Below are positions 8,497-19,398 of a DNA stretch of 64,000 nucleotides, in pieces (the stretch's first letter is position 1; every line of letters starts with the position of its first letter). The stretch spans positions 1 to 64,000 of the forward strand of contig NZ_JACIVB010000029.1 of NCBI RefSeq assembly GCF_014145455.1, written 5' to 3'. Under the pieces are notes generated by a model. The model had not been told where the DNA came from, did no database searches, and saw only the letters and a list, made by a program, of their open reading frames with translations. Origin of the DNA: Limosilactobacillus rudii. GTDB lineage: Bacteria; Bacillota; Bacilli; Lactobacillales; Lactobacillaceae. The position numbers were made by a program, and so were the translations under genes.

Positions 8497-10655
8497 TGAA
8501 TAAGAAGCCACAACGAACGAAAAATAGGGGACATAGAGAAAACCGAGGGACCTTTGGCAAATGGCTCTTTCTAATTACGGTTGGAATGTTTACCTTATTT
8601 ATCGTTCGTTTTGCGTATATCGCGATAAATAAGGATGTTCAGCATGTTAATTTACGATCACAGGCAGAACAAATTTATACTCAACAGCGGATTATTCAAG
8701 CGCGGCGAGGGAATATTTACGATGCCGATGGTAATGCTCTAGCAACGGATACAAGTAAGTATACCTTGTATGCGGTACTAGATCGGACGCAAAAGTCTTC
8801 AAATGGGAAACCTCTTTATGTTAAAGATCGTAAAAAAACAGCACAAGTACTATCTAAATATATTAATCTTACACCTACTCAGATTGAAAAGGTCTTAAAG
8901 CCGAAGGGACAAGTATACCAAGTTGAATTCGGTAGTGCAGGTAGTAATTTGTCTGTTTCAACAATGCAAAAAATTAAGAAGTATCATTTGCCGGGAATTA
9001 ATTTTATTGCCACTCCTGCTCGCCAATATCCAGAGGGTGAGTTTGCCTCCCAGATAATTGGGATGGCAACACCTAAAGTCAAGAATAATAATGGAACAGA
9101 TGAAACTAATCTTGTTGGACAATTAGGACTCGAAGGATATTTCGATAAACAGCTTACAGGGGTAAATGGTTTACGGAAGGATAAGCAAGATGTTTATGGC
9201 TACCAAATTGCAAACTCAAAGCAGGTAACAAAAAAGGCCGTTAATGGTGACAATATCTATACCACCATTGACTCACAAACACAGCATTTTCTTGAAACTA
9301 AAGTTAATAAAGCTTATAAAAGTTCTAATGCTAATTCAATGACAGCAGTTGTAATGGAAGCAAAAACCGGGAAGATTATTGCGGCCACTCAACGCCCAAC
9401 TCTTCATGCAAAAAATAATCCAGTATGGCGGAACATGCTTGTTCAAGATGCCTATGAACCCGGATCTGTAATGAAAATTCTTACATTAGCTGCCGCAATT
9501 GATACTGGTCATTTTAACCCTAATGCAACCTTTAATTCTGGTACCTGGGCAATGGGTGGTGGAAAGATTACCGATTGGTCAAGCTCCGGCTGGGGAACTA
9601 TTTCCTATAAAGATGCATTTGATATGTCGAGCAACGTTGGTTTTGCTCACGTAGAACAAGATATTGGTGCTGATACTTGGCTGAAATATATTAAGCGTTT
9701 TGGTTTGCTAAAGAAAGTAAATGTAGTTGGAATGGGAAATGAAGTTGATGGGTATACTACGTTTAAAGGTGCTCTTACCCAGGCCAACACGGCATTTGGT
9801 CAGGGAATCACGGTAAACGTAATGCAGATGATGCAAGCGTTTAGTGCAATTGGTAATAATGGTAAGATGATGAAGCCATATATTGTCAGCAAGATTGTTG
9901 ATGGAAACAGCGGTAAAACTATTCAGCAGGTAAAGCCGAAAGTTGTTAGCCATCCGATTAAGGCTTCAACCGCGCATAAAGTTCTTGGCTATATGCAAGG
10001 TGTAGTCTATGATCAAAAAGGTTTAGGTCATGATTACCAGATTAAGGGCTATCGAATTGCAGGGAAAACCGCAACTGCACAAATCGGTGGTGCGCATGGT
10101 TACTCAACCGGTGATACAAACTATTTGTACTCATTTGCTGGGATGGCCCCGGCCAAAAATCCAAAATACATTATTTATATAACATTGAGGCAGCCACAAA
10201 ACTTAAAGAAGCCAGCAACAAAGCAAATTGCTAGTGTCTTCAATCCAACAATGAAGATGCTATTAAGCCAGCAAAAGGTTGCCGAACAGGCTAAAAAGAA
10301 AGTTATCACGATGCCTAATGTTGTGGGCAAGTCACGCGAAGAGGTTAATAAGCAATTATCTAAGAAGGGAATGCAAGTAGTTATAGTTGGTTCTAATACA
10401 AAAATTAAGCAACAATCAGTAGAGCCAAAGCAGCAGGTACTTACTGACCAACATATTATCCTTGATACCGGAGGAACGTACCACATGCCTGATTTATCAG
10501 GATGGAGTTCTGCTGATGTACAACAACTTGCAAAGATTCTTAAATTAAATCTAAAGGACAGTGGGACAGGATATGTCACTAAGCAGAGCATTTCACCAAA
10601 TGATACTGTAAAACGTGGTGCTACGCTAACAGTTCAATATGAAGCTAAAAACTAG
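8496..10655 (+). CDS. Class B division penicillin-binding protein with PASTA repeats
   Basis: The 719-residue protein has a membrane anchor (about 23-44), a dimerisation domain, then a transpeptidase domain with active-site SVMK (S324, K327), SSN (378-380) and, at the third motif, KTA (524-526) instead of the usual KTG/KSG. Two PASTA repeats follow (about 603-719). It is the septal transpeptidase of the PBP2x/PBP2B type (ftsI/pbpB equivalent), partner of FtsW. It begins inside the ftsL stop and ends 25 bases before mraY. Confidence 0.93.
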   Translation: MNKKPQRTKNRGHRENRGTFGKWLFLITVGMFTLFIVRFAYIAINKDVQHVNLRSQAEQIYTQQRIIQARRGNIYDADGNALATDTSKYTLYAVLDRTQKSSNGKPLYVKDRKKTAQVLSKYINLTPTQIEKVLKPKGQVYQVEFGSAGSNLSVSTMQKIKKYHLPGINFIATPARQYPEGEFASQIIGMATPKVKNNNGTDETNLVGQLGLEGYFDKQLTGVNGLRKDKQDVYGYQIANSKQVTKKAVNGDNIYTTIDSQTQHFLETKVNKAYKSSNANSMTAVVMEAKTGKIIAATQRPTLHAKNNPVWRNMLVQDAYEPGSVMKILTLAAAIDTGHFNPNATFNSGTWAMGGGKITDWSSSGWGTISYKDAFDMSSNVGFAHVEQDIGADTWLKYIKRFGLLKKVNVVGMGNEVDGYTTFKGALTQANTAFGQGITVNVMQMMQAFSAIGNNGKMMKPYIVSKIVDGNSGKTIQQVKPKVVSHPIKASTAHKVLGYMQGVVYDQKGLGHDYQIKGYRIAGKTATAQIGGAHGYSTGDTNYLYSFAGMAPAKNPKYIIYITLRQPQNLKKPATKQIASVFNPTMKMLLSQQKVAEQAKKKVITMPNVVGKSREEVNKQLSKKGMQVVIVGSNTKIKQQSVEPKQQVLTDQHIILDTGGTYHMPDLSGWSSADVQQLAKILKLNLKDSGTGYVTKQSISPNDTVKRGATLTVQYEAKN

Positions 10656-10680
10656 CATTCTAAACTAATTGGAGGTTAAT

Positions 10681-11652
10681 ATGAATTTTCTAAGTGCAGT
10701 TTTGACAATTCTAAGTTCGTTTTTAATTACTTTCTTATTAATGCCCTCACTAATTAAATACTTTCGGGCAAAAAAAGAAGGACAACAGATTAGAAAAGAA
10801 GGGCCTACATGGCATAAGAAAAAAGCAGGTACCCCTACAATGGGAGGTTTATTATTTATTTTTTCTGCAGTTGTAACAATTTTATGGGTTGCAGCATGGC
10901 AAGGATTAATAACTAATACCTTATGGGCACTTCTGTTTGTGCTGATAGTATACGGTTTAATCGGAATGTGGGATGACAGTATTAAGATTTTCCATCACCA
11001 AAATGAAGGATTCAAACCGTGGCAAAAGGCCTTATGTCAAGTACTTGCTGCGATGGTATTTACTGTTATATATCAGCATGAAGGATTTCAAATGGGCTTT
11101 GGGACAACCCAGGTCGGATGGTTATATGGTCTATTTATTATTTTCTGGATTGTTGGCTTTTCAAACGCTGTTAATTTAACGGATGGCCTTGATGGCCTGG
11201 TTAGCGGTTTATCAATTATTTCGTTCGTAGCTTACTTAATTATTGCCTTAGTAAACTTAAATCAGCCTGGTTATCCGGAAATCGCCCTATTTTGTTTAGC
11301 AATGATTGGTACTTTGCTCGGTTTCTTTCCTTATAACCATAAACCAGCAAAAATCTTTATGGGTGATATGGGTTCATTGGCAATCGGTGCTTCATTAGCG
11401 GCTGTTTCACTGCTTCTCCATCATGAATGGTCACTACTGGTAATTGGGATCGTTTATGTTTGTGAAACTGCAAGTGTTATTATGCAGGTTGCGTCGTTTA
11501 AAACGACTGGTAAGCGAATCTTTAAGATGACGCCAATTCATCACCACTTTGAAATGTGTGGATGGAGTGAATGGAAAATTGATATTGCCTTTTGGCTTGT
11601 CGGTTTAGTAGCCTCTATTATTGCTGTTGCGACAATCCTGTTAGTTGGTTAG
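10681..11652 (+). CDS. mraY: Phospho-N-acetylmuramoyl-pentapeptide transferase MraY
   Basis: This 323-residue polytopic enzyme has about ten membrane helices. It shows the MraY motifs [12 protein letters not shown] near residue 40, NLTDGLDGL (about 165-173, with catalytic Asp) and [13 protein letters not shown] near the C-terminus. It makes lipid I from UDP-MurNAc-pentapeptide and undecaprenyl phosphate. The ATG at 10681 follows TTGGAGG; the TTG four codons upstream lies in that ribosome binding site. Third wall-synthesis gene of the operon. Confidence 0.96.
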   Translation: MNFLSAVLTILSSFLITFLLMPSLIKYFRAKKEGQQIRKEGPTWHKKKAGTPTMGGLLFIFSAVVTILWVAAWQGLITNTLWALLFVLIVYGLIGMWDDSIKIFHHQNEGFKPWQKALCQVLAAMVFTVIYQHEGFQMGFGTTQVGWLYGLFIIFWIVGFSNAVNLTDGLDGLVSGLSIISFVAYLIIALVNLNQPGYPEIALFCLAMIGTLLGFFPYNHKPAKIFMGDMGSLAIGASLAAVSLLLHHEWSLLVIGIVYVCETASVIMQVASFKTTGKRIFKMTPIHHHFEMCGWSEWKIDIAFWLVGLVASIIAVATILLVG

Positions 11653-11665
11653 GAGTATAAGTTAA

Positions 11666-13039
11666 ATGAAAAAAATCGATAATTATCAAGATAAAAAAGT
11701 TCTAGTGATGGGCTTTGGGATTAGTGGAATTAATGCAGCCCACTTATTAGTGAAATTAGGTGCTAATGTAACAGCAAATGATCAGGCTGTTCCTAAAGAT
11801 GATAAGGTTATTAATGATTTGAAGGCTGATGGAATAACTGTGATTACGGGTGATAATCCTTTATCTCTTGCAGAAGAAGGCTTTGACATTGTAGTTAAAA
11901 ATCCAGGAATTCTATATGATAATCCATTAGTGGCTAAATTTGTTGAACAAAATACTCCCATTATTACTGAAGCTGAATTAGGTTGGCAAATTTTCGATGG
12001 TCACCTTGTTAGTGTTACTGGTAGTAATGGGAAGACAACCACGACGACATTAACACAACTAATGATTGCTGAGAATGCTAAACATCAAGTTAAGTATGCT
12101 GGTAATATTGGTATTTCCTTTAGTAAGGTAGCGGAACAGTTAGGTCCAGATGATACACTTGTGACTGAATTATCAAGTTTTCAATTACTAGGGGCACCAA
12201 CGATTCATCCACATATTGCAATTATCACTAATATTTTCTCAAATCACTTAGACTATCATAAGACTAGAGAAAATTACATTAATGCTAAACTCAACATTAC
12301 ACGTAACCAGACTAAAAATGACTTTTTAGTAATTAATTGGGATCGAGATGAATGGCAAAAGATTTCGCAGCGAAGTCAGGCAACTATTATTCCATTTTCC
12401 CGTTTAAATAAGAGTCATCAAGGAAGCTACGTGGAAGATGGCATAATTTATTGGCGTGGCGAAAAGATTATGAAGGCAGATGATATCCGATTAATTGGTC
12501 CCCAAAATGTGGAAAATGCACTTGCTGCTATTGCTGCTGCAAAGTTAAGCGGGGTTACTAATGATGCAATCATAAATGTCTTAACTACTTTTGGCGGGGT
12601 TCGTCATCGCCTTCAATATGTAATGGAATATCAAGATCGTCTATTCTACAATGACTCTAAATCAACAGATATTGAGGCTACCGAGGTGGCTCTTCAAGGT
12701 TTTAAACGTCCGGTAATCCTTTTAGCTGGTGGCCTTGATCGGGGATATACGTTTGAACGTCTTATTCCTTACTTTAAAGAACATGTCAAAGCAATTATTG
12801 TGTTCGGTGAGTGTAAAGATAAAATGAAAGCAGCTGCTCAGCAGGCAGGAGTCTCGACGATTATTGAAAGTGAAAATGCGATTACAGCAGTACCTGAAGC
12901 ATGGAAGTTAAGTGCACCAGGAGATGTAATCCTCCTGTCGCCAGCAAATGCTAGCTGGGATCAATTCCCAAGTTTTGAGGTGCGTGGGGATGAATTTATT
13001 AAAGCGGTTGAAAAACTAACGGGACGAAAGGAGCAGTAA
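11666..13039 (+). CDS. murD: UDP-N-acetylmuramoylalanine--D-glutamate ligase MurD
   Basis: The 457 residues hold three Mur ligase domains: an N-terminal Rossmann domain ([10 protein letters not shown]), an ATP loop [13 protein letters not shown] (about 117-128) and a C-terminal domain with [10 protein letters not shown] and [12 protein letters not shown]. It adds D-glutamate to UDP-MurNAc-L-Ala in the cytoplasm. The start is ATG with AGGAG 13 bases upstream. It is followed one base later by murG, so translation is coupled. murC, murE and murF are not in this cluster. Confidence 0.96.
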   Translation: MKKIDNYQDKKVLVMGFGISGINAAHLLVKLGANVTANDQAVPKDDKVINDLKADGITVITGDNPLSLAEEGFDIVVKNPGILYDNPLVAKFVEQNTPIITEAELGWQIFDGHLVSVTGSNGKTTTTTLTQLMIAENAKHQVKYAGNIGISFSKVAEQLGPDDTLVTELSSFQLLGAPTIHPHIAIITNIFSNHLDYHKTRENYINAKLNITRNQTKNDFLVINWDRDEWQKISQRSQATIIPFSRLNKSHQGSYVEDGIIYWRGEKIMKADDIRLIGPQNVENALAAIAAAKLSGVTNDAIINVLTTFGGVRHRLQYVMEYQDRLFYNDSKSTDIEATEVALQGFKRPVILLAGGLDRGYTFERLIPYFKEHVKAIIVFGECKDKMKAAAQQAGVSTIIESENAITAVPEAWKLSAPGDVILLSPANASWDQFPSFEVRGDEFIKAVEKLTGRKEQ

Positions 13040-13040
13040 A

Positions 13041-14150
13041 ATGCGGTTATTAGTATCAGGTGGTGGAACAGGTGGTCATATTTATCCAGCATTAGCTTTA
13101 ATTGAACGTTTAAAGCAGGTCGAACCCGATACAGAGGTTCTCTATGTTGGTACTACTCGCGGATTAGAAAACAAAATTGTTCCAGACGCAGGTATTAAAC
13201 TTGAAACCATGCACATGCAAGGCTTCAAACGATCTCTTTCCCTTGAAAACTTTAAGACAATTTATCTTTTCTTAAACTCAGTTCGCCACGCTAAAAAGAT
13301 TATTAAAGATTTTAAACCGGATGTTGTTCTTGGAACAGGTGGTTATGTTAGTGGCGCAGTTTTATATGCGGCTGCCAAAAAGCATATTCCAACTGTTATT
13401 CATGAACAAAACAGTGTTGTTGGGGTTACTAATAAGTTTTTAAGTCGGTATGTTGATCAAATTGCGATTGCCTTTGAAGCAGCAAGAAATCAGTTTCCAG
13501 TTGCAAAGGTAACCATGACGGGAAATCCACGAGCACAGCAAGTTGCAGCTCAAAGAGATAGTGACTTTTCATGGGCTAATTATGACCTAAAAGATGACAT
13601 TCCAACTTTGATGATTTTTGGTGGTAGTCAGGGTGCACCAAAAATCAATAAAACCGTTGTTGATTCAATTACTGAATTTAATAAGCGGCCATACCAGGTT
13701 ATTTTTGCGACGGGACAAAAACGCTATGATGATGTAAAAAAGCAATTAATCGAAAAGAAAATTAAACCGTCGACAAATGTTAAGGTTGTCCCGTATATTA
13801 AAGATATGCCTGCTAAAATGCCTAAAGTTGCAGCTTTGGTCTCACGAGCAGGAGCAACAACGATTGCTGAAGTGACTGCGCTTGGTGTACCGACAATCTT
13901 AATTCCTAGTCCTTATGTTACGGCAAATCACCAAGTGAAAAATGCTCAAGCACTCGTGCGAAATAATGCTGGTTTGATGATCACAGAAGACAAGCTAGAT
14001 TCACGCTCATTACTAATTCAAGCAGATAAAATTATGGAAGATGAGCAGCTTCGACAAGAGATGGCTAATGCTGCTAAAAAAATGGGTCGACCGGATGCTG
14101 CTGATCGTCTAATTAAGGTGTTACATAAGGCAATTGATGAGCATAAGTAG
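13041..14150 (+). CDS. murG: Undecaprenyl-PP-MurNAc-pentapeptide GlcNAc transferase MurG
   Basis: The 369-residue GT-B enzyme has the MurG signatures [15 protein letters not shown] (about 6-20), [20 protein letters not shown] and [11 protein letters not shown]. It converts lipid I to lipid II on the inner membrane face. Its ribosome binding site AAAGGAGCAG lies inside the end of murD. divIB follows after 33 bases. Confidence 0.96.
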   Translation: MRLLVSGGGTGGHIYPALALIERLKQVEPDTEVLYVGTTRGLENKIVPDAGIKLETMHMQGFKRSLSLENFKTIYLFLNSVRHAKKIIKDFKPDVVLGTGGYVSGAVLYAAAKKHIPTVIHEQNSVVGVTNKFLSRYVDQIAIAFEAARNQFPVAKVTMTGNPRAQQVAAQRDSDFSWANYDLKDDIPTLMIFGGSQGAPKINKTVVDSITEFNKRPYQVIFATGQKRYDDVKKQLIEKKIKPSTNVKVVPYIKDMPAKMPKVAALVSRAGATTIAEVTALGVPTILIPSPYVTANHQVKNAQALVRNNAGLMITEDKLDSRSLLIQADKIMEDEQLRQEMANAAKKMGRPDAADRLIKVLHKAIDEHK

Positions 14151-14183
14151 ATCATTTTCTAGACTTTAGCAGGAGGAGTATGG

Positions 14184-15032
14184 ATGACAAATGAGAAGTA
14201 TGCTGTTGAACATCATAAATATTCACAACGATTAACAGAATTAGAACAACGTAGTGCAGCAGCAAGGCAACGTCAGAAAGAAAGAAAGTCTCCTAAAGCT
14301 CATGTAGGCAATAAGATTCGCGGAATTAGAATTAAACGTTATGTTTCAAATGGTGAGCGAGTCTTAAAGCTGGTTATCTTATTTAGTCTGATCCTCCTCT
14401 TAATGCTCTATATTATTTCTCCTTACAGTAAGATAAAAAATATCCAATTAAGTGGAAATCACGATTTAACAAGGACTCAGGTTGAAAAGGAAACTACTAT
14501 TTATCCTGGACGTTTTATCTGGGGTGTTTATCTTAATCGTAATAAGCTTGCTAAACAGGCTAAGCAAAACAGCCCACAAATAAAAAACATTACAATTAAA
14601 GTAACGGGACCACAATCGATAAAACTAGTGGTTAAGGAGAATGCATTGCTTGGAACTGCTGTAATTAATAATGATACGTACGCAGTTTTAGCAAATGGAA
14701 AGTTACAACGAACAAAGAGTGCAAATAATGGGATTGCCTATAAGCGGTTTGATGGTCATCAACGAGCTTTGGCAGCAACAGCGACTCAGTTAGGAAAGTT
14801 AAAACCTGCCATAAGAAATGGTATTTCAAGCGTCAACTATCAACCAACTAAGAACTATCCAAATCGGATAATTATTTATATGCGTGATGGCAATACTGTT
14901 TATGCAGATCTCAATACAGTTGGCGATAAGTTAGCATACTATCCCGCAATTGCAGCAAGTATGAAGGATAAGGGAATCATTGACCTTCAAGTAGGAGCCT
15001 ATTCTTATAGTTATGGTTCTAAGGATAAGTGA
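14184..15032 (+). CDS. divIB: Cell division protein DivIB/FtsQ
   Basis: A 282-residue bitopic protein with a long basic cytoplasmic tail, one membrane helix (about 60-79) and a POTRA domain starting IKNIQLSGNHDLTRTQVEK, followed by a beta domain. This is the FtsQ/DivIB architecture. It binds FtsL and DivIC and regulates septal PBP and FtsW activity. The ATG at 14184 follows AGGAGGAG. It is the last gene before a 125-base gap that carries a probable promoter for ftsA. Confidence 0.92.
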   Translation: MTNEKYAVEHHKYSQRLTELEQRSAAARQRQKERKSPKAHVGNKIRGIRIKRYVSNGERVLKLVILFSLILLLMLYIISPYSKIKNIQLSGNHDLTRTQVEKETTIYPGRFIWGVYLNRNKLAKQAKQNSPQIKNITIKVTGPQSIKLVVKENALLGTAVINNDTYAVLANGKLQRTKSANNGIAYKRFDGHQRALAATATQLGKLKPAIRNGISSVNYQPTKNYPNRIIIYMRDGNTVYADLNTVGDKLAYYPAIAASMKDKGIIDLQVGAYSYSYGSKDK

Positions 15033-15079
15033 TTTTGTGAAAAACCTTGATAATTCTCTTTTTTGTCGCTGTTTATGTG

Positions 15080-15088
15080 TGGTAAAAT
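15080..15088 (+). promoter_or_regulatory. Probable promoter for ftsA-ftsZ
   Basis: TGGTAAAAT is an extended -10 (TGn plus TAAAAT) within the only sizeable gap of the division cluster, 70 bases before ftsA. A weak TTGTCG lies upstream at a spacing of 14. A local promoter here would let FtsA and FtsZ be made independently of the wall genes. Confidence 0.45.
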
Positions 15089-15157
15089 CTTATGTAGGTT
15101 AAATAAAATTCAAAAAATAATTAAATTAATAATAGTCTTAGGAGGGTTCCTTTTAGA

Positions 15158-16534
15158 ATGAATAATTCAGAAGTATACGTTGGATTAGATATTGGAACCA
15201 CCTCGATCAAGGCACTGGTGTGTGAAAGTGTTAAGGGTCAATTAAAAGTTATTGGTGTTGGTGTAGAACAATCGGCGGGATTAAACCGAGGAGTTATTGT
15301 CGACATTGATAAGACCGCTCAAGCAATTTCGGCGGCGGTAGCACAGGCCGAGGAAAAGTCCAACGTGGAAATTAAAAGTGTTGTAGTTGGCTTACCGGCA
15401 AATTATTTACAAATGCAACGGGTACACGGGATGATAACAATTGCAACGAGGGGACAGTCTAGAGAGATTGTCAACCAAGATGTGATTGATGTTGCACGTG
15501 AGGCATTAACGCAAAGTATTCCACCAGAACGTGAAATAATAGATTTAATTCCTACAGAGTTTACTGTTGATGGCTTTTCCGGTATTAAAGATCCCCGGGG
15601 AATGGTCGGTGTTCGTCTAGAAATGAAGGCTACCCTCTATACGGGACCTAAGACCATTATTCATAATACGAAAAAGGCGGTTCAACAAGCGGGTTATGAC
15701 ATTAAGGACTTTGTTATTACGCCGATTGCTACAGATTTCAATCTCTTAAATGACGGCGAACAAGATTTTGGTACTGTTGTTGTTGACTTAGGTGGGGGAC
15801 AGACAACTACTAGTATTATTCATGACCACCAATTGAAATATACATATGTGGATCCAGAAGGTGGAAAATATATTACCAAAGATATTTCCACTGTTATGAA
15901 TACCTCACTAAGGAATGCAGAGCAACTTAAGCTTAACCATGGTTATGCAATGGCTTCTTTAGCGGACAAGGAAGTACAAGTAGATGTTGATGTTGTTGGC
16001 CAAGATGATCCAGTTCAATATTCAGAGCAGTATTTATCAGAGGTAATTGAAGCACGAGTACGTCAAATTTTTAGTCGCATTCAAAGCAAGCTACAAGCAA
16101 TTCATGCTCCTGAATTACCAGGTGGTGTGGTACTTATTGGTGGCGTTGCTGCCTTACCAGGAATAAAAGAACTTGCTGAACAGTATTTCACTGGTAATAT
16201 TAAAGTTAATGTTCCAGAACAAATGGGCATTCGCCATCCACGATATGCCGTTAGTTTGGCATTGGGAATGTATGAAAACCAACTCTCTGATATTGACCGT
16301 TTAATTAAGCAAACGGTTCAGCGGGTTGATACAATTAAAAGTCCCCATGAAGAGAAAGCACAATCGACTAATATCAATATCACCAGTCAGCAATGGTCTG
16401 AAGAACCGGTTAAGCAACGAACACAGCGGCAGACTCAACAACAGTCAGTTGCTGAAAAACCACAACCAAAGAAAAAGAAACAAAATACATTTAGCAACCG
16501 ATTTAAAAATATCTTTAATAATCTATTTGACTAA
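15158..16534 (+). CDS. ftsA: Cell division protein FtsA
   Basis: The 458-residue actin-like ATPase has phosphate-1 [13 protein letters not shown] (about 9-21), the 1C domain, phosphate-2 [11 protein letters not shown] (about 207-217) and a glycine-rich ILIGG-like adenosine motif ([12 protein letters not shown]). The C-terminal tail is rich in Gln, ending [16 protein letters not shown], an amphipathic helix that tethers FtsA and FtsZ to the membrane. AGGAGGG precedes the ATG. ftsZ follows after 20 bases. Confidence 0.96.
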   Translation: MNNSEVYVGLDIGTTSIKALVCESVKGQLKVIGVGVEQSAGLNRGVIVDIDKTAQAISAAVAQAEEKSNVEIKSVVVGLPANYLQMQRVHGMITIATRGQSREIVNQDVIDVAREALTQSIPPEREIIDLIPTEFTVDGFSGIKDPRGMVGVRLEMKATLYTGPKTIIHNTKKAVQQAGYDIKDFVITPIATDFNLLNDGEQDFGTVVVDLGGGQTTTSIIHDHQLKYTYVDPEGGKYITKDISTVMNTSLRNAEQLKLNHGYAMASLADKEVQVDVDVVGQDDPVQYSEQYLSEVIEARVRQIFSRIQSKLQAIHAPELPGGVVLIGGVAALPGIKELAEQYFTGNIKVNVPEQMGIRHPRYAVSLALGMYENQLSDIDRLIKQTVQRVDTIKSPHEEKAQSTNINITSQQWSEEPVKQRTQRQTQQQSVAEKPQPKKKKQNTFSNRFKNIFNNLFD

Positions 16535-16554
16535 TTTTACGGAGGAATACTGCT

Positions 16555-17802
16555 ATGGATAATGAAACGCTCACTACTGAAAACCAATTTGCGGAAGCTC
16601 GAATCAAGGTAATTGGTGTCGGTGGTGGTGGCGGTAATGCCGTCAACCGAATGATTGCAGAAAAGGTGCAAGGGGTTGACTTTATCGTTGCCAATACTGA
16701 TTTACAAGCACTAAATAACTCAGAAGCTGCTACCAAAATTCGTCTTGGACCTAAGTTAACTAAGGGCCTTGGAGCTGGATCAAACCCTGAAGTAGGAGAA
16801 AAGGCAGCTCAAGAAAGTGAAGAACAGATTAAAAAAGCGCTCGAGAGTGCAGACATGGTCTTTATTACTGCTGGTATGGGTGGCGGTACTGGTACTGGAG
16901 CTGCGCCAGTTGTTGCTAAACTTGCTAAAGACAGTGGTGCCTTAACTGTTGGTGTTGTTACTCGTCCATTTTCATTTGAAGGTCCCCGGCGTGCACGATA
17001 TGCTGCAGAAGGACTTGAAAAGTTAAAGGCTAATGTTGATACTTTAATTATCGTTGCTAATAATCGCTTGCTTGAAATGATTGATAAAAAGACTCCAATG
17101 ATGGAAGCATTTAAGGAAGCTGATAATGTCCTTCGTCAAGGTGTTCAAGGTATTTCTGATCTGATTGTTACTCCTGGATACATTAACCTTGACTTTGCCG
17201 ATATCAAGACGTTAATGTCCAATCAAGGGTCAGCCTTGATGGGAGTCGGCTCCTCGACCGGAGAGAATCGTGCAACTGAGGCAACGAAAAAGGCCATTTC
17301 GTCTCCGTTGCTTGAAGTTTCAATTGATGGAGCTCAGCACGTCTTGATGGATATTACTGGTGGTAAAGATCTTTCGATGTTTGAAGCTCAGGAAGCATCA
17401 GATGTTATTAAACAAGCAGCTGGAACAAATGTTGATATTTCGTTTGGTATGTCATTAAACGAGTCCTTAGGCGATGAAGTTCGGGTTACGGTTATTGCTA
17501 CCGGAATTGACAAGAAAAAGAAGATTCAACAACAAAAGCCAGCAGATGCTGATGCTCCACGGGTAACCCGTCCTGTTCAACGCGAGGAACAGCATACTGA
17601 ACAACAAAGTCAACGGGATCCTTTTGATGGTTGGAATGACCCAACAGCGGATTCCAGTAACCAGTCACAAAATTCTGACAATGAATTCTCACATGTTACT
17701 AAGCCAGAGTTCAATGTATTTAACGATGATGCGGCTAATACGGATGACAATGATGATACTAACTTATCGACTCCACCGTTCTTCAAGAATCGTCGTAAGT
17801 AA
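16555..17802 (+). CDS. ftsZ: Cell division GTPase FtsZ
   Basis: This 415-residue tubulin homologue has [16 protein letters not shown] at the N-terminus, the tubulin signature [10 protein letters not shown] (about 107-116) and the T7-loop region. An Asp/Gln-rich linker (about 320-400) ends in the C-terminal peptide [11 protein letters not shown], which binds FtsA, SepF and other tethers. It polymerises into the Z-ring. AATTTTACGGAGG precedes the ATG. A hairpin after the stop may reduce read-through into sepF. Confidence 0.97.
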   Translation: MDNETLTTENQFAEARIKVIGVGGGGGNAVNRMIAEKVQGVDFIVANTDLQALNNSEAATKIRLGPKLTKGLGAGSNPEVGEKAAQESEEQIKKALESADMVFITAGMGGGTGTGAAPVVAKLAKDSGALTVGVVTRPFSFEGPRRARYAAEGLEKLKANVDTLIIVANNRLLEMIDKKTPMMEAFKEADNVLRQGVQGISDLIVTPGYINLDFADIKTLMSNQGSALMGVGSSTGENRATEATKKAISSPLLEVSIDGAQHVLMDITGGKDLSMFEAQEASDVIKQAAGTNVDISFGMSLNESLGDEVRVTVIATGIDKKKKIQQQKPADADAPRVTRPVQREEQHTEQQSQRDPFDGWNDPTADSSNQSQNSDNEFSHVTKPEFNVFNDDAANTDDNDDTNLSTPPFFKNRRK

Positions 17803-17812
17803 ATAATTAAGT

Positions 17813-17840
17813 AAAGGGTGGATACAGTATCCGCCTTTTT
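17813..17840 (+). terminator. Hairpin with T-run between ftsZ and sepF
   Basis: AAAGGGTGGATAC (17813-17825) pairs with GTATCCGCCTTT (17827-17838) with one irregular position and a very short loop, followed by further T's. It looks like an intrinsic terminator, probably partial, because sepF and ylmG downstream have no obvious promoter of their own. Confidence 0.6.
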
Positions 17841-17873
17841 GCGTCCAACAGCCTAGCTAAGGAGGTTTTTATA

Positions 17874-18293
17874 ATGGCAGCAAACTTTTTAAAAAGCTTG
17901 TTTGGGGATGAAGATGTTGATGAACAAGATAATTATTACGAGTCAACTGACCAAAGCAATTTAGCCCCGGCAAATTCAAATAATAAAATCGTGTCAATTA
18001 ATAGTGGACGGGTAAACCAAATGAGTCAAATCTCGTTATATGAACCGCGACTCTATGCTGATGTTAAGCAAATTGCTTCTCAGTTACTTGATAATCATGC
18101 TGTGATTGTTAACTTTACCCAAATGGATTCTAGCGTGGCAGCGCGGCTTGTTGATTTTTTGAATGGGACAGTTTTTGCTATCGATGGCGAAATGAAACGT
18201 ATTGGTAAGGAAATTTTTCTTTGTACTCCTAAGAATTATGAAATTTCGGGTAACTTATCAAGTAATTTAAAAAATGATAGTGACAAATTTTAG
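17874..18293 (+). CDS. sepF: Cell division protein SepF
   Basis: The 139-residue protein starts with an amphipathic membrane-binding helix ([11 protein letters not shown]), an acidic linker, then a compact SepF domain (about 60-130) with [16 protein letters not shown] and [18 protein letters not shown], where a glycine-poor dimer interface forms rings. SepF binds the FtsZ C-terminus and can replace FtsA as tether. AAGGAGG precedes the ATG. Confidence 0.93.
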   Translation: MAANFLKSLFGDEDVDEQDNYYESTDQSNLAPANSNNKIVSINSGRVNQMSQISLYEPRLYADVKQIASQLLDNHAVIVNFTQMDSSVAARLVDFLNGTVFAIDGEMKRIGKEIFLCTPKNYEISGNLSSNLKNDSDKF

Positions 18294-18311
18294 GCACTCA
18301 AAGGAGTTTGT

Positions 18312-18572
18312 ATGATTGCATTTTTATTGTGGGCTCTTTACCAATTAGTGGATGCTTATATTTTAGTAATCATTGTTTGGTGTATTATGTCGTGGTTTCC
18401 AAATGCGCGAAATTCACGTTTAGGAAGTATTATTAACCGCCTAGTAGAGCCATATATGCACTGGTTTGACTTTATTCCACCGATTGGAGGAATTAGTTTT
18501 GCTCCAATGGTTGCCATTTTGGTTTTGTATTTTGTTCAAGCTGGCTTAGCACATATTTCAGCAATCCTGTAA
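18312..18572 (+). CDS. ylmG: YggT family membrane protein (YlmG)
   Basis: The protein has 86 residues with two hydrophobic helices (about 2-26 and 58-84). Between them is the conserved IMSWFPNARNSRLGSIINRL segment, followed by VEPYMHWFDFIPPIGGISFAPM, as in the YggT/YlmG family. Its role is unclear; homologues in plastids and bacteria are linked to membrane and nucleoid organisation. It sits between sepF and ylmH, as in most Firmicutes. Confidence 0.9.
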   Translation: MIAFLLWALYQLVDAYILVIIVWCIMSWFPNARNSRLGSIINRLVEPYMHWFDFIPPIGGISFAPMVAILVLYFVQAGLAHISAIL

Positions 18573-18591
18573 TTATCAAGAGAGGGATATT

Positions 18592-19377
18592 TTGAACGAA
18601 CTTAACATTAAGCAACATTTTCGCTCAGAGGAGGCACCGCTTATTGATCAGTCTAATGACTGGATCGCAACAGCTGAAGGACAATATCGCCCAATTTTAA
18701 CTCCTTTTTTGAATCCGCGTGAACGTTTTATTGTCCAAACGATTGTTAATCGTAATAACAATGTTAAAATAAAAATGTATGGTGGTTGGCAAGGCGCAGA
18801 AATGCAACGAGTTCTAATTTATCCGCCTTATTATGAACCCTCTATAGATGATTTTGCATTACAGGTTTTAGAGATTAATTACCCAACTAAATTTTCGGAA
18901 CTTCACCATCGACAAATAATGGGAACATTGATTGGTGAGGGACTAGAACGTAACGCATTTGGAGATATTTTAACTGATGGCTTACGGTGGCAAGTTATTG
19001 TGACACATACAATGGCTGAGTATTTACGAAAAAACGTAGATCACGTTGGTCGGATAAAAGTCAAATGGCTCCCGATTACGTCAGAAGCAATAGTGGTACC
19101 TCGTGAAGAATGGGTACCACTGGTAACAACCGTTTCTTCGTTGCGATTGGATGTAATTATAGCAGCGGGATTTAATTATTCACGAAACCGAGCAAAGCAG
19201 TTAATAGAGCATGGTCAAGTTCGATTAAACTGGGAGCAGATAGATCGTCCAGATTACCAAGTTGTTGTACATGACTTGATTTCTGTTCGACATGGTGGGC
19301 GCCTGCGAATCGATGCGACTAATGGAAAAACAAAAAAAGATAAAGAAAGAATTACTATTTCAGTGGTGAATGCGTAA
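18592..19377 (+). CDS. ylmH: S4-domain RNA-binding protein YlmH
   Basis: A 261-residue protein with an N-terminal YlmH domain and a C-terminal S4 fold (about 180-240) with RLDVIIAAGFNYSRNRAKQL and the G-x-V-x-LNW pattern (GQVRLNW). Homologues bind ribosomes or 50S-tRNA complexes and take part in rescue of stalled nascent chains (RqcP-like paralogues). The start is TTG preceded by AGAGAGGG; no ATG alternative fits. It lies between ylmG and divIVA as usual. Confidence 0.9.
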   Translation: MNELNIKQHFRSEEAPLIDQSNDWIATAEGQYRPILTPFLNPRERFIVQTIVNRNNNVKIKMYGGWQGAEMQRVLIYPPYYEPSIDDFALQVLEINYPTKFSELHHRQIMGTLIGEGLERNAFGDILTDGLRWQVIVTHTMAEYLRKNVDHVGRIKVKWLPITSEAIVVPREEWVPLVTTVSSLRLDVIIAAGFNYSRNRAKQLIEHGQVRLNWEQIDRPDYQVVVHDLISVRHGGRLRIDATNGKTKKDKERITISVVNA

Positions 19378-19398
19378 TTTGAATGGAGGAATTTACTC

